Source: Batillaria attramentaria
Lineage: Eukaryota; Mollusca; Gastropoda; Batillariidae
Assembly (NCBI GenBank): GCA_018292915.2
Contig: JACVVK020000339.1
Location: forward strand, 627,001-691,000
Length of the DNA stretch: 64,000 bases
Direction of reading: 5' to 3'
Part shown: positions 33,063-44,547 of the stretch, piece after piece
How positions within the stretch are numbered: position 1 is the stretch's first letter
Layout of the letters: every line of letters begins with the position of its first letter
Program-made: the position numbers and the translations under genes
The notes under the pieces: model-generated
What the model was told of the DNA's origin: nothing
Database searches by the model: none
The model's input: only the letters and a program-made list of their open reading frames with translations

Positions 33063-33152
33063 GGTATGAGTGCGGGAGTACGCGCATTGAGTCATTGTGA
33101 GAATTTTGCGCTATATAAGTACAATTCATTATTATTATTATTATTATTATGT
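32233..33152 (+). mobile_element. 5'-truncated CR1/L2-like LINE with intact C-terminal frame
   Basis: An open frame (to the stop near 32995) starts in the reverse transcriptase after the palm (LNTEKTEVMAVG) and runs through VRYLGVKVDQTLSMQDQI, RLDFCNSVLIGLP, LHWLPVKFRIQYK to ERAFSFAAPSLWNALP and LKTHLFRLAF, typical of L2/CR1-like ORF2. The 3' UTR has a (TG)n tract, a GCGCTATATAAG tail and (ATT)n at 33128-33150. It is inserted between TCTTCTATG and TCCTGTTGG, which are contiguous in copy B1 (19308-19323), so the empty site is known. Confidence 0.93.
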
Positions 33153-33159
33153 CCTGTTG

Positions 33160-33325
33160 GAAAGCCGGGGTAGCCGAGCGGTAGAGAGTTGGACTTTCAC
33201 TGCCTCGGGTCGTGAGTTCGACATCCGGATGGAGCCAAGTATTTGTGCTAATCTTTTTCTCCTTGTCCCGTCGTTGATATCACCCTTACGTGGTGGAAAA
33301 GGACGTTAAACTCCCAAACACCCCC
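33160..33325 (+). mobile_element. tRNA-derived SINE
   Basis: Same element as at 19320-19490, with head GTAGCCGAGCGGTAGAGAG, GTCGTGAGTTCGACATCCGG and the GGAAAAGGACGTTAAACTCC end. Confidence 0.87.
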
Positions 33326-33344
33326 CCCCCCACCTTCCTTCCTC

Positions 33345-33567
33345 TCAGTCATACCTCCTACTTCCTGCAATATGATGTACATGTACCTCCTACTTCCTGT
33401 ACCACATACCTCTTCTGTAGCTCATACCTCCTACTTCTGTAGCTCATACCTCCTACTTCCTGTACAACATACATCTTACTTCTGTAGCTCATACCTCCTA
33501 CTTCTGTAGCTCATACCTCCTACTTCCTGTACAACATACATCTTACTTCTGTAGCTCATACCTCCTT
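33345..33567. repeat. ~22-bp minisatellite (CATACCTCCTACTTCTGTAG), copy 2
   Basis: About 9 units, shorter than the 20 units of copy 1. It is cut off by the LINE that starts at about 33568. Confidence 0.92.
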
Positions 33568-35957
33568 GACAACTTGACAAACCTAGGCGGACGCGGCATA
33601 CTTCTATCATATACCGCTCCTTCAAAACGTTTGATAAGCATGCGTTTCTTAAGGATTTGAGTTATACATCCTTCAATGATGTGTATAATCATACTTGTCC
33701 TGATAGTGCCTTATCATGCTGGATGAATCTGTTCCTCGGGGTCCTTGACAAGCATGCACCTTTGAGAGAAAAACGTGTCAAACGTGCTGAACTACCGCCG
33801 TGGTGAACTAGTGATATTAAAAAAGCAATGGCGCTTAAATATTTAGTTAGAGCCGCTAAGAAATCTTACTTTAACCAGCTGATCTCCGATAACCATGACA
33901 CCTCATCCATTTGGAAAGCTCTGAATATGATCACTAAGGGTAAAACCAACTCTGAAATTCCACCTGAGTTTACTGCTGATAAATTTAATACCCAATTTTT
34001 ATCTGCTGCTGAATCACTAGCTCAGTCAGCACACGATAGCAACACTGCTCCATACACCATTCCTAGTTGTCTCAGGCGTCACTGTGAGGCTAAACATATT
34101 TCTAAAACATTTCACATCCCATACATAACAGTGGCAGAAGTCGGGAGGTACATTGAAAGCATGCCAAACAAAAAATCAACTGGAATTTATGGAATCAACA
34201 GTGAAGCCTTAAAAATGTCGTTACCACACACCATCGATTCTCTAACCTTTATTTTCAACCTTTGTATCGATCAAGGTTGCTTCCCAAATCTGCTTAAGAA
34301 AGCAAAAGTAGTACCAATTCCCAAGTCTAAAGATCTGAACGATATCAACAATTATCGTCCCATCTCAGTACTGTCGGCTTTGTCAAAGCCATTGGAGAAG
34401 CATGTTCACACTCATTTGCTTGAATTTCTTGAACAAAATAACTTCCTCAGTATTAGCCAGTCTGGGTTCAGACCAAACCATTCATGTCATACTGCGTTGA
34501 CAGGTATAATTGACAAATGGTTATCTGCAGTAAATAACAATCTAATGTCTGGCACTGTTTTCCTAGATCTACGTAAGGCCTTTGATTTGGTGGATCACGG
34601 TATTCTTTTAAAAAAAGCTTGAAGTCTATCAAACAGACAAAAGTGCACTGTCGTTCTTCCGCTCATATCTAGATGATAGAAAGCAGAGTGTCTATATCAA
34701 CGGTAAATACTCCGCCGATGGGCATGTTCGTTATGGGGTACCGCAGGTGTCCATCTTAGGCCCATTGCTATTTATCCTGTTTATTAACGACCTACCCCTG
34801 CATGTCACTAACACAAATGTAAACTGCGATATGTTTGCTGATGATACTAGTTTGCATGCTACTGGCAAACACGTATCAGAAATTAACATGTGTTTGCAAG
34901 ATAGCATAAATGAAGTAGTAACATGTCATGACAACCACATAGTCTTACATCCCAAGAAAACACAAAGTATGCTAGTCACAACGCGGCAAAAACATCAGCG
35001 CCATCTGTCCCCATTAAACCTTTGTCTGAACGGCCAGCCGGTTCAGCAAGTTACAAACCATCGATTTTTAGGTGTCATTGTTGACGATCAGCTGAAATGG
35101 GAGGCCCAAATAAATGCACTGTGTAAAACTCTTTCGAAAAACGTATATTTACTTTCTCAGCTAAGGCACATAACTGATATCCATAGCCGAAAGCTGTTTT
35201 TTAACGCACATATAACCTCACATGTTACTTATGCCTCCACTGTTTGGGACGGGTGCAGCGATGTCCACATGGCCAGACTCAATTCGCTTTACAAGAGAGC
35301 TGTTAAAATGGTTCTTCCAGAACCTCTCCCAACTAGCGAAAAATTTAAAAAACTTAATCTTCTTAGCCTTGAACACCAGCTTACTTACAATAAGTGTGTA
35401 TTCATACATAAAATCTTCAACGAGACAATGCCACCATATCTGGAAACTCTTTTTAATTTAAATCAGCGGCATGAGAGGACCTCGAGGAATGGCATCCTGC
35501 GCTTACCATTACCCCGTATTGACTTATTCAAAACAAGCCTTTCCTTCGCTGGAGCATTACAATGGAATTCTCTCCCTTCACACCTGAAACTAAATATATC
35601 TACTTCTACGTTTAAGCGTGCACTCAAACAGTACCTAATGGATCGCACGTAACGTACGTTACGCGGCAACCTGTTATTTTGATTTTCTATTTTACATCAA
35701 TTCAGTATTATATCAGTGATTTGTGTTTACAAAGGTCGTACGTGTGTGTGAATGCTTTTTGACCTAATGGACGATTTTCTCTATGGTTTTGTTTCTTGTA
35801 GTTTAGTGCATAATACCTTTTATATTTTGCTCCCTTTTTTCCCTTAGTAGATAGTCTCTGTAGTATTAGCAACGGCAAGTTTGCAAACTGGCGAATTTCT
35901 GTCAAAACTTTTACCGTTGATAAATAAAGTTTCATCATCATCATCATCATCATCATC
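33568..35957 (+). pseudogene. LINE ORF2 with reverse transcriptase, one stop and one frameshift
   Basis: A 5'-truncated LINE. The first part (YRSFKTFDKHAFLKDL..., LREKRVKRAELPPW) is the linker after the endonuclease, with a TGA at about 33804. Reverse transcriptase motifs follow: VVPIPKSKDLNDINNYRPIS, SGFRPNHSCHTAL, FLDLRKAFDLVDH, a frameshift in an A7 run at about 34611-34617, then YGVPQVSILGPLLF (Gly replaced by Val in the usual PQGS) and the catalytic MFADDTSL near 34831. The C-terminal frame runs to the stop at 35650-35652. AATAAAG near 35923 is followed by a (CAT)n tail ending about 35957. The stop, shift and PQV change say it is inactive. Confidence 0.92.
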
Positions 35958-35996
35958 TCTCTCTCTCTCTCTATCTCATTTTATTTTGTTTTGTTG

Positions 35997-36073
35997 TGTT
36001 GCTTGCAGCGTACGTAGTATGCAAATAACTTTTCCACTGGATAAAACAAAACACAAACGCTGGTCCGATCGTC
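35997..36073 (-). pseudogene. Truncated exon of the unrecognised gene (copy 2)
   Basis: On the minus strand a good acceptor (CCTCACAG/GAC at 36074) opens DDRTSVCVLFYPVEKLFAYY, continuing VRCKQ, then homology to copy 1 stops at about 35997 where LINE-flanking CT-rich sequence begins. It preserves the frame that copy 1 lost through an 11-base deletion, but everything 3' of it is gone. Confidence 0.65.
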
Positions 36074-36074
36074 C

Positions 36075-36505
36075 TGTGAGGCTGACACAGTCTGGTGTAC
36101 CAGTGAGGCTGACACAGTCTGGTGTACCAGTGAGGCTGACACAGTCTGGTGTACCAGTGAGGCTGACACAGTCTGGTGTACCAGTGAGGCTGACACAGTC
36201 TGGTGTACCAGTGAGGCTGACACAGTCTGGTGTACCAGTGAGGCTGACACAGTCTGGTGTACCAGTGAGGCTGACACAGTCTGGTGTACCAGTGAGGCTG
36301 ACACAGTCTGGTGTACCAGTGAGGCTGACACAGTCTGGTGTACCAGTGAGGCTGACACAGTCTGGTGTACCAGTGAGGCTGACACAGTCTGGTGTACCAG
36401 TGAGGCTGACACAGTCTGGTGTACCAGTGAGGCTGACACAGTCTGGTGTACCAGTGAGGCTGACACAGTCTGGTGTACCAGTGAGGCTGACACAGTCTGG
36501 TGTAC
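36075..36505. repeat. 27-bp minisatellite at a splice acceptor (copy 2), ~16 units
   Basis: Near-identical units CAGTGAGGCTGACACAGTCT plus GGTGTAC. It abuts the acceptor of the truncated exon. All frames on both strands stay open because 27 is a multiple of three and the unit has no stops. Confidence 0.97.
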
Positions 36506-36802
36506 TACACACACATGGAAATAAACATCTACCAAATCTCAATACATTATTCATACAATATCGATTTCAATCTTCTGAAAATACAACACAGATGGGGCGT
36601 GGTGGGGTTTTGTGGTGTATAGATATTTTTGGAGCCTGTGTGTGTGTCAGTAGGTATGTATGAGCAATTTCCTGCTAGTGACAGCTTGCACGAGTGAAAT
36701 CAGATCGTTCCCACTATCGTCATGTGAACAGGACGTTGTCAAGGGCTGTAGCCTATCATCCGACACAGTGCGTGTCGTCATGTGTATGTATGTATGTATG
36801 TA

Positions 36803-36970
36803 CAGTGCAATCCGGATGTATTAAAGGCCCTCGGGACCAAAATTTTTTATTAATACATCCGGATTATCACTACATCCCTAATCCGGTTATAGTAATATTT
36901 TTGTAGGCTTTATTAATACACCCGGCACATCGGTTGTAGTAATATTTTCAAAGGTTTTATTGCTACATCC
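36803..36970. mobile_element. Short MITE-like element (CAGTGCAATCCGG end)
   Basis: It starts TACAGTGCAATCCGGATG and contains AATCCGGATGTATT at about 36809 and its complement AATACATCCGGATT at about 36853 as a hairpin. ACATCCGG-type words recur at the right side (36965). A TA target is plausible (pogo or Tc-like), but the right terminus is not defined. Confidence 0.4.
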
Positions 36971-37354
36971 GGCGCATTGGGTAAACTAGCCACAAGGCCG
37001 ACTAACCAGACGATGACGTCGCTAAATCGTGTAACCCAGGAAACACGAATGAAAATAATTTTCTTTTTAAAATGTTCTTTCCCCGCTTCATTTATGCTTT
37101 CAGATCAAAAGACTAGGCGGCGTATGCTTGCTTATTTATTGATTCGTTTGATGTCAATGTTACCATGCTTACGTTGGGGGTGGGTTTCGATCTCAGATAT
37201 AATTGTTGTTGACAAAACTCTTAACTCATTCCTGCCGAGGGCCGAGAGTTTATCGTCCCAGCGCCCCCACCCCTTCGCTCCTAGGGCCGAGAAACTCTCG
37301 TCCCAGACGGCTCACTTGTTTACTATGACTTTGTGTAGTATCTAAATATGATAT

Positions 37355-37443
37355 CAGGCGCGTAGGAAGATGCTGAGAGGAAGGGGGGCCCACTAAGTCG
37401 GGTGAGCCATACGGCCGGGGTGAAGAAGGGTGGGGGGGGGGAG

Positions 37444-37490
<47 letters not shown>

Positions 37491-37658
37491 GACTGCCAAG
37501 GATTGTGTCCTGCGACAGCAGAGCAGGGGGGCCCCACCACTAGTGGGCCCCCTCTCCTCTTATCAAAAGCAAGGGGGGCCCAAAGATATTCGGGCCCCTC
37601 TTCCAAAAATCGAACGGGGGCCTGGGCCCCCAGGGCCCCCGTGGTTCCTACGCCCCTG
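37355..37658. mobile_element. Non-autonomous TIR element, 5-bp TSD (copy 2)
   Basis: The ends are CAGGCGCGTAGGAA at 37355 and TTCCTACGCCCCTG ending at 37658, with the direct repeat GATAT on both sides (37350-37354, 37659-37663). The interior is G/C-run-rich with hairpins (GGGCCCC), carries a (TG)n tract (37446-37488), and shares the block GGGGG..CAAAGATA..CCCC with the element at 4943-5620. Confidence 0.85.
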
Positions 37659-37859
37659 GATATAGAGGGGAAGCCTTTTATCTTTTTTCATTCAACACTT
37701 ATCAGTCTTCCCTTGACCTTGAGCCAAGGTCATCACCAATGGCATGCTTTTGGTGGACATACTTGGTGCAGGCCTGGAGCGTAATTCTACCTGGGTTTCC
37801 TTGAGGGCTGAAAGAGTAAAATCACCAGTTCAACAGGTTCAACGTTTGAAGCTCGGAAA
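37659..37859. other. Intergenic, no gene seen
   Basis: Unremarkable sequence. Confidence 0.5.
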
Positions 37860-38112
37860 TGGGTCAAAACAGCGTTTTGAAAATTTGCAAATTTGCGGAA
37901 ATTATACACAACAATTTTACACGGTAAAACTGCGGATGTCTTCTCCTGGAAAAGTGCGTAAGTCTAAATGAAAGAATTACAATGGAAAAGTTGCGTATGT
38001 CGATCGCAGGAAAAATGCCGAAGTCTTCATAGATAAATTTGCACGGGAAAGTTGCGTATGACGTTGAAAAATTGCGGAAGTCTTTATCGTTTTCAGTACT
38101 TGTGAAAAATTG
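37860..38112. repeat. Degenerate ~45-60-bp repeat (GGAAAAGTTGCGTATGTC)
   Basis: Five or so diverged units with GGAAAAGTTGCG or AAAATTGCGGAAGTCTT themes. It is followed by (TG)n at 38117-38161. Confidence 0.55.
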
Positions 38113-38115
38113 CGT

Positions 38116-38164
<49 letters not shown>

Positions 38165-38165
<1 letters not shown>

Positions 38166-39475
38166 GTACTGCCGGCTGCATGACATTCAAATGATTATTT
38201 TGAATGAGTCGAAGCTAGACTAGGTACCGGCCGGATTTTCCAGCTGAATTGTTTGTGATGGCGTAACTACGAACATCTTCTGGGGAAATGCTAATATCTT
38301 TTTCGTCCAATAGTTTCACAGAAACACGAAATCAAAATGGTAGCGACTTTACGCTTGAATTTTTTCCCCAGATGGAAGAAAAAAATAAAATCAAGAGATT
38401 CAGTTTTTGTGTCAGTCCTGTTTTTCAGGTTTTCGGGCAGGCTAGATCTGGAAGTTACCGTGTCACTGTATTATTCCCCATACTGGACTGAGAAGGGTGT
38501 AACTTACTCTGTCTACACGCTGTGAACGGTACCCAGTAATGTTTGCAAAATAATCTCATTCGGAAAACCGTATTTCTGCTTGCCGGTGTTTCCCGCGACA
38601 GCTAGGTTGCGCGATCTTATGACTGGATGTAGGCTTGAGCTGACCTACTTGTATACGCTTGTCCCAGATCTGCATGGACTCGACCTGCGCGTGCTGACAT
38701 CAAAGGCCTTGGAATCAGAGCTGACATTGTATACTTTGTTTTTGAGCGTAACCATTCTTGAGCACGTCTTTTGTAAGTCAGCGACAGACTGAGGAGTTAC
38801 TTTCCATTCTTCTGGCAGCTATTTTAAAAAATGTAACTTCGTCACTGCGTGAAGAAACGAGAATGATTTACTGATTTAATTTCTTAACTCCCCTCACAGT
38901 GATGCCGGCTAAAGTGTCCACTGATTTGGCGACTCCTCACATTCACAACGCTTGACTGTGGAGGTTCCATACATCCGGGTCCATGATCATATTATTAAAT
39001 AGCGCAACTGTACGCAGCCCTAGCAAAACCACATGTTTCTACCAGTACAGTATGGGGACGAAGCCGAGAAATCCACCTCGGCTGGGAGTAACCTAAGCAC
39101 TGTGCTGTTCAGCAATAAGCACGTGCTCTCCGGCTTAGTCCCGCGGCTGAGTATAAGAAAAGCCGCTATTGTTTAGTGTATGATAGTGGGAAAACCCTCA
39201 GCATGAAAAGAGTTAAAAGAGGCGTTTCCCATCATGCCTCACCCACACCCGTTGAATAAACACCGACACTAGATTACTTTACTGTTGGTGTATAAAGGTA
39301 GACATTGTCCTAATGATGTGTTTCTTTGTTATATCCTGAACTGTTATACTTTGTGTTCTTTAAAGTTTATTGTTGTGTTAATGTTGTGTTTATTGTTGTG
39401 TTAAAGTTTATTGTTGTGTTAATGTCTCGTGTTGTTATGTGTCTATATATAGAAATACAATGATGTGCTCCAGTT
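38165..39475. other. Intergenic, no gene supported
   Basis: Non-repetitive sequence without a recognisable frame. A local inverted pair around AAGCCGAGAAATCCACCTCGG lies near 39062-39085. TTATTGTTGTGTTAA is repeated three times at 39366-39422. Confidence 0.5.
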
Positions 39476-39479
39476 GCCA

Positions 39480-42400
39480 TATTTTGTTAACCGTTACAGT
39501 ATTTGTTTGTATATCGTTACAGTATTTGTATATCGTTACAGTATTTGTTTGTATATCGTTACAGTATTCGTTGTATACCCTTACAGTATTTGTTTGTATA
39601 CCCTTACAGTATTTGTTTGTATACCGTTACTGTGTTTGTATACCGTTACAGTATTTGTTTGTATACCGTTACAGTATTTGTTTGTACACCCTTACAGTAT
39701 TTGTTTGTATTTCGTTACAGTATTTGTTTGTATATCGTTACAGTATTCGCTGTATACCGTTACAATATTTGTTTGTATACCGTTACAGTATTTGTTTGTA
39801 TACCGTTACAGTATTTGTTTGTATACCGTTACAGTATTTGTTTGTATACCGTTACAGTATTTGTTTGTATACCGTTACAGTATTTGTTTGTATACCGTTA
39901 CTGTATTTGTTTGAATACCGTTACAGTATTTGTTTGTATACCGTTACAGTATTTGTTTGTATACCGTTACTGTATTTGTTTGAATACCGTTACAGTATTT
40001 GTTTGTATACCCTTACAGTACTTGTTTGTATACCGTTACAGTATTTGTTTGTATACCCTTACAGTATTTGTTTGTATACCCTTACAGTATTTGTTTGTAT
40101 ATCCTTACAGTATTTGTTTGTATACCGTTACAGTATTTGTTTGTATATCGTTACAGTATTTGTTTGTATATCGTTACAGTATTTGTTTGTATATCGTTAC
40201 AGTATTTGTTTGTATATCGTTACAGTATTTGTTTGTATACAGTATTTGTTTGTATATCGTTACAGTATTTGTTTGTATATCGTTACAGTATTTGTTTGTA
40301 TATCGTTACAGTATTTGTTTGTATACCCTTACAGTATTTGTTTGTATACCGTTACAGTATTTGTTTGTATATCCTTACAGTATTTGTTTGTATACCGTTA
40401 CAGTATTTGTTTGTATACCGTTACAGTATATGTTTGTATATCGTTACAGTATTTGTTTGTATACCGTTACAGTATTTGTTTGTATACCGTTACAGTATTT
40501 GTTTGTATACCGTTACAGTATTTGTTTGTATACCCTTACAGTATTTGTTTGTATACCCTTACAGTATTTGTTTGTATACCGTTACTGTATTTGTTTGTAT
40601 ACCGTTACAGTATTTGTTTGTACACCCTTACAGTATTTGTTTGTATTTCGTTACAGTATTTGTTTGTATATCGTTACAGTATTCGCTGTATACCGTTACA
40701 ATATTTGTTTGTATACCGTTACAGTATTTGTTTGTATACCGTTACAGTATTTGTTTGTATACCGTTACAGTATTTGTTTGTATACCGTTACAGTATTTGT
40801 TTGTATACCGTTACAGTATTTGTTTGTATACCGTTACTGTATTTGTTTGAATACCGTTACAGTATTTGTTTGTATACCGTTACAGTATTTGTTTGTATAC
40901 CGTTACTGTATTTGTTTGAATACCGTTACAGTATTTGTTTGTATACCCTTACAGTACTTGTTTGTATACCGTTACAGTATTTGTTTGTATACCGTTACAG
41001 TATTTGTTTGTATACCGTTACAGTATTTGTTTGTATACCGTTACAGTATTTGTTTGTATACCGTTACAGTATTTGTTTGTATATCGTTACAGTGTTTGTT
41101 TGTATATCGTTACAGTATTTGTTTGTATATCGTTACAGTATTTGTTTGTATATCGTTACAGTATTTGTTTGTATACCCTTACAGTATTTGTTTGTATACC
41201 GTTACAGTATTTGTTTGTATATCCTTACAGTATTTGTTTGTATACCGTTACAGTATTTGTTTGTATACCGTTACAGTATATGTTTGTATACCGTTACAGT
41301 ATTTGTTTGTATACCGTTACAGTATTTGTTTGTATACCGTTACAGTATTTGTTTGTATACCCTTACAGTATTTGTTTGTATACCCTTACAGTATTTGTTT
41401 GTATACCCTTACAGTATTTGTTTGTATACCCTTACAGTATTTGTTTGTATACCGTTACTGTATTTGTTTGTATATCGTTACAGTATTTGTTTGTATACCG
41501 TTACAGTATTTGTTTGTATATCGTTACAGTATTCGCTGTATACCGTTACAATATTTGTTTGTATACCGTTACAGTATTTGTTTGTATACCGTTACAGTAT
41601 TTGTTTGTATACCGTTACAGTATTTGTTTGTATACCGTTACAGTATTTGTTTGTATACCGTTACTGTATGTGTTTGAATACCGTTACAGTATTTGTTTGT
41701 ATACCGTTACAGTATTTGTTTGTATACCGTTACTGTATTTGTTTGAATACCGTTACAGTATTTGTTTGTATACCCTTACAGTACTTGTTTGTATACCGTT
41801 ACAGTATTTGTTTGTATACCCTTACAGTATTTGTTTGTATACCGTTACAGTATTTGTTTGTATATCCTTACAGTATTTGTTTGTATACCGTTACAGTATT
41901 TGTTTGTATATCGTTACAGTATTTGTTTGTATATCGTTACAGTATTTGTTTGTATATCGTTACAGTATTTGTTTGTATATCCTTACAGTATTTGTTTGTA
42001 TACCCTTACAGTATTTGTTTGTATACCGTTACAGTATTTGTTTGTATATCCTTACAGTATTTGTTTGTATACCGTTACAGTATTTGTTTGTATACCGTTA
42101 CAGTATATGTTTGTATATCGTTACAGTATTTGTTTGTATACCGTTACAGTATTTGTTTGTATACCGTTACAGTATTTGTTTGTATACCGTTACAGTATTT
42201 GTTTGTATACCCTTACAGTATTTGTTTGTATACCCTTACAGTATTTGTTTGTATACCCTTACAGTATTTGTTTGTATACCGTTACTGTATTTGTTTGTAT
42301 ATCGTTACAGTATTTGTTTGTATACCGTTACAGTATTTGTTTGTATATCGTTACAGTATTTGTTGTATACCGTTACAGTATTCGTTGTATATCCTTACAG

Positions 42401-43985
42401 TATTTGTTTGTATATCGTTACAGTATTTGTTTGTATATCGTTACAGTATTTGTTGTATACCGTTACAGTATTCGTTGTATATCCTTACAGTATTTGTTTG
42501 TATACCGTTACTGTATTTGTTTGTATACCGTTACAGTATTTGTTTGTATACCGTTACAGTATTTGTTTGTATATCCTTACAGTATTTGTTGTATACCCTT
42601 ACAGTATTTGTTTGTATACCGTTACAGTATTTTTTTGTATACCCTTACAGCATTTGTTTGTATACCGTTACAGTATTTGTTTGTATACCGTTACTGTATA
42701 TGTTGTATATCGTTACAGTATTTGTTTGTATACCGTTACAGTATTTGTTTGTATATCGTTACAGTATTTGTTTGTATACCCTTACAGTATTTGTTTGTAT
42801 ATCCTTACAGTATTTGTTTGTATATCCTTACAGTATTTGTTTGTATACCGTTACAGTATTTGTTTGTATACCGTTACAGTATTTGTTTGTATATCGTTAC
42901 AGTATTTGTTTGTATACCGTTACAGTATTTGTTTGTATACCGTTACAGTATTTGTTTGTATACCGTTACAGTATTTGTTTGTATACCGTTACAGTATTTG
43001 TTTGTATACCCTTACAGTATTTGTTTGTATACCCTTACAGTATTTGTTTGTATACCCTTACAGTATTTGTTTGTATACCCTTACAGTATTTGTTTGTATA
43101 CCGTTACTGTATTTGTTTGTATATCGTTACAGTATTTGTTTGTATACCGTTACAGTATTTGTTTGTATATCGTTACAGTATTTGTTTGTATACCCTTACA
43201 GTATTTGTTTGTGTATCGTTACAGTATTTGTTTGTATACCGCTACAGTATTTGTTTGTATATCGTTACAGTATTTGTTTGTATCCCTTACAGTATTTGTT
43301 TGTATACCCTTACAGTATTTGTTTGTATACCCTTACAGTATTTGTTAGTATACCGTTACAGTATTTGTTTGTATACCGTTACAGTATTTGTTTGTATATC
43401 GTTACAGTATTTGTTTGTATACCGTTACAGTATTTGTTTGTATACCCTTACAGTATTTGTTTGTATATCGTTACAGTATATGTTTGTATACCCTTACAGT
43501 ATTTGTTTGTATACCCTTACAGTATTTGTTTGTATACCCTTACAGTATTTGTTTGTATACCCTTACAGTATTTGTTTGTATACCGTTACAGTATTTGTTT
43601 GTATACCGTTACAGTATATGTTTGTATATCGTTACAGTATTTGTTTGTATACCCTTACAGTATTTGTTTGTATACCGTTACAGTATTTGTTTGTATACCG
43701 TTACAGTATTTGTTTGTATACCGTTACAGTATTCGTTGTATACCCTTACAGTATTTGTTTGTATATCGTTACAGTATTTGTTTGTATACCCTTACAGTAT
43801 TTGTTTGTATACCGTTACAGTATTTGTTTGTATACCCTTACAGTATTTGTTTGTATACCGCTACAGTATTTGTTTGTATATCGTTACAGTATTTGTTTGT
43901 ATATCGTTACAGTATTTGTTTGTATATCGTTACAGTATTTGTTTGTATACCCTTACAGTATTTGTTTGTATATCGTTACAGTGTG
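39480..43985. repeat. 23-bp satellite array, ~195 copies, 4.5 kb
   Basis: Unit CAGTATTTGTTTGTATACCG plus TTA, with main variants ATATCG, ATACCC and TTACTG. The rare block ATTCGCTGTATACC recurs near 39747, 40682 and 41532, and CTTACAGTACTTG near 40013, 40950 and 41778, showing higher-order duplications of ~0.83-0.94 kb. Since 23 is not a multiple of three and the unit lacks stops on this strand, each frame reads the same 23-residue peptide, giving apparent open frames up to 1578 codons. Confidence 0.97.
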
Positions 43986-44105
43986 TGTGTGTGCGTGCGT
44001 GAGTGCGTGCGTGAGTGCGTGCTTGTGCGTAATTGTAATTGTAGAGCGCTCAGAGCCAGCGTGTGCTGGGATACTATGTGTGTACATGTGTGTGTATGTG
44101 CGCGC

Positions 44106-44148
<43 letters not shown>

Positions 44149-44155
44149 CGAACAA
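43986..44155. repeat. (TG)n/(GTGC)n and (GA)n tracts
   Basis: GTGCGTGCGTGAG-type repeat at 43982-44026, (TG)n at 44104-44130 and (GA)n at 44131-44147. GTAATTGTAGAGCGCTCAGA at about 44035-44054 looks like a worn LINE tail. Confidence 0.8.
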
Positions 44156-44547
44156 ATAAAACGAGCAACAACTGACACCATCACAAACCTAAACAACAAC
44201 GACAACGACGTGAACTGCAGTACGTGTGGTGTCACAGTGTGAGTGGGAATGAATGCTGTGTAACAAACGTTATGATGTGGAAACACAGACACACAGCAAT
44301 GTGTAGATTTCGTCACGACAACGGACAGACATGAAACCAGTGACAAGACAGAATCAGACAAGAAATCTTTTCCACAAAAAAACCACTCAAGTCAGGATTT
44401 GGTTCAGTTTCCAAAGTGTTATTGAAAATACATGTTCAAAAGTATCTGTATACCACGTAACAACGAGAAACTGAAAAAATGTTTAAAAATCCGTCTGATT
44501 TGTTATGTCGTGATATAACAGCTGAAGCCAAACATTGAACAAATCAA

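Larger units (their letters stand above)
29975..33567. repeat. Segmental duplication unit B, copy 2
   Basis: Same order as 17166-19650, with extra material: a 15-base stretch in the exon, more 3' UTR repeats, a duplicated GTCGCGAGTTTGGGACTTTT unit (31467-31520), and a whole LINE (32233-33152) absent from copy 1. Confidence 0.92.
35997..36790. repeat. Segmental duplication unit C, copy 2
   Basis: Matches 23650-24180, separated from unit B2 by the LINE. The stretch equivalent to 19971-23630, carrying exons b, c and part of a, is missing in this copy. Confidence 0.9.

Noticed and set aside
35881..36663. Frames with VRLTQSGVP or GTPDCVSLT repeats on both strands
   Set aside because: 27-bp minisatellite, a multiple of three without stops. 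Apparent coding on both strands shows it is not selected protein.
39439..44175. A 1578-codon open frame
   Set aside because: It is entirely the 23-bp satellite; all three frames read the same peptide, with no start context or domain.
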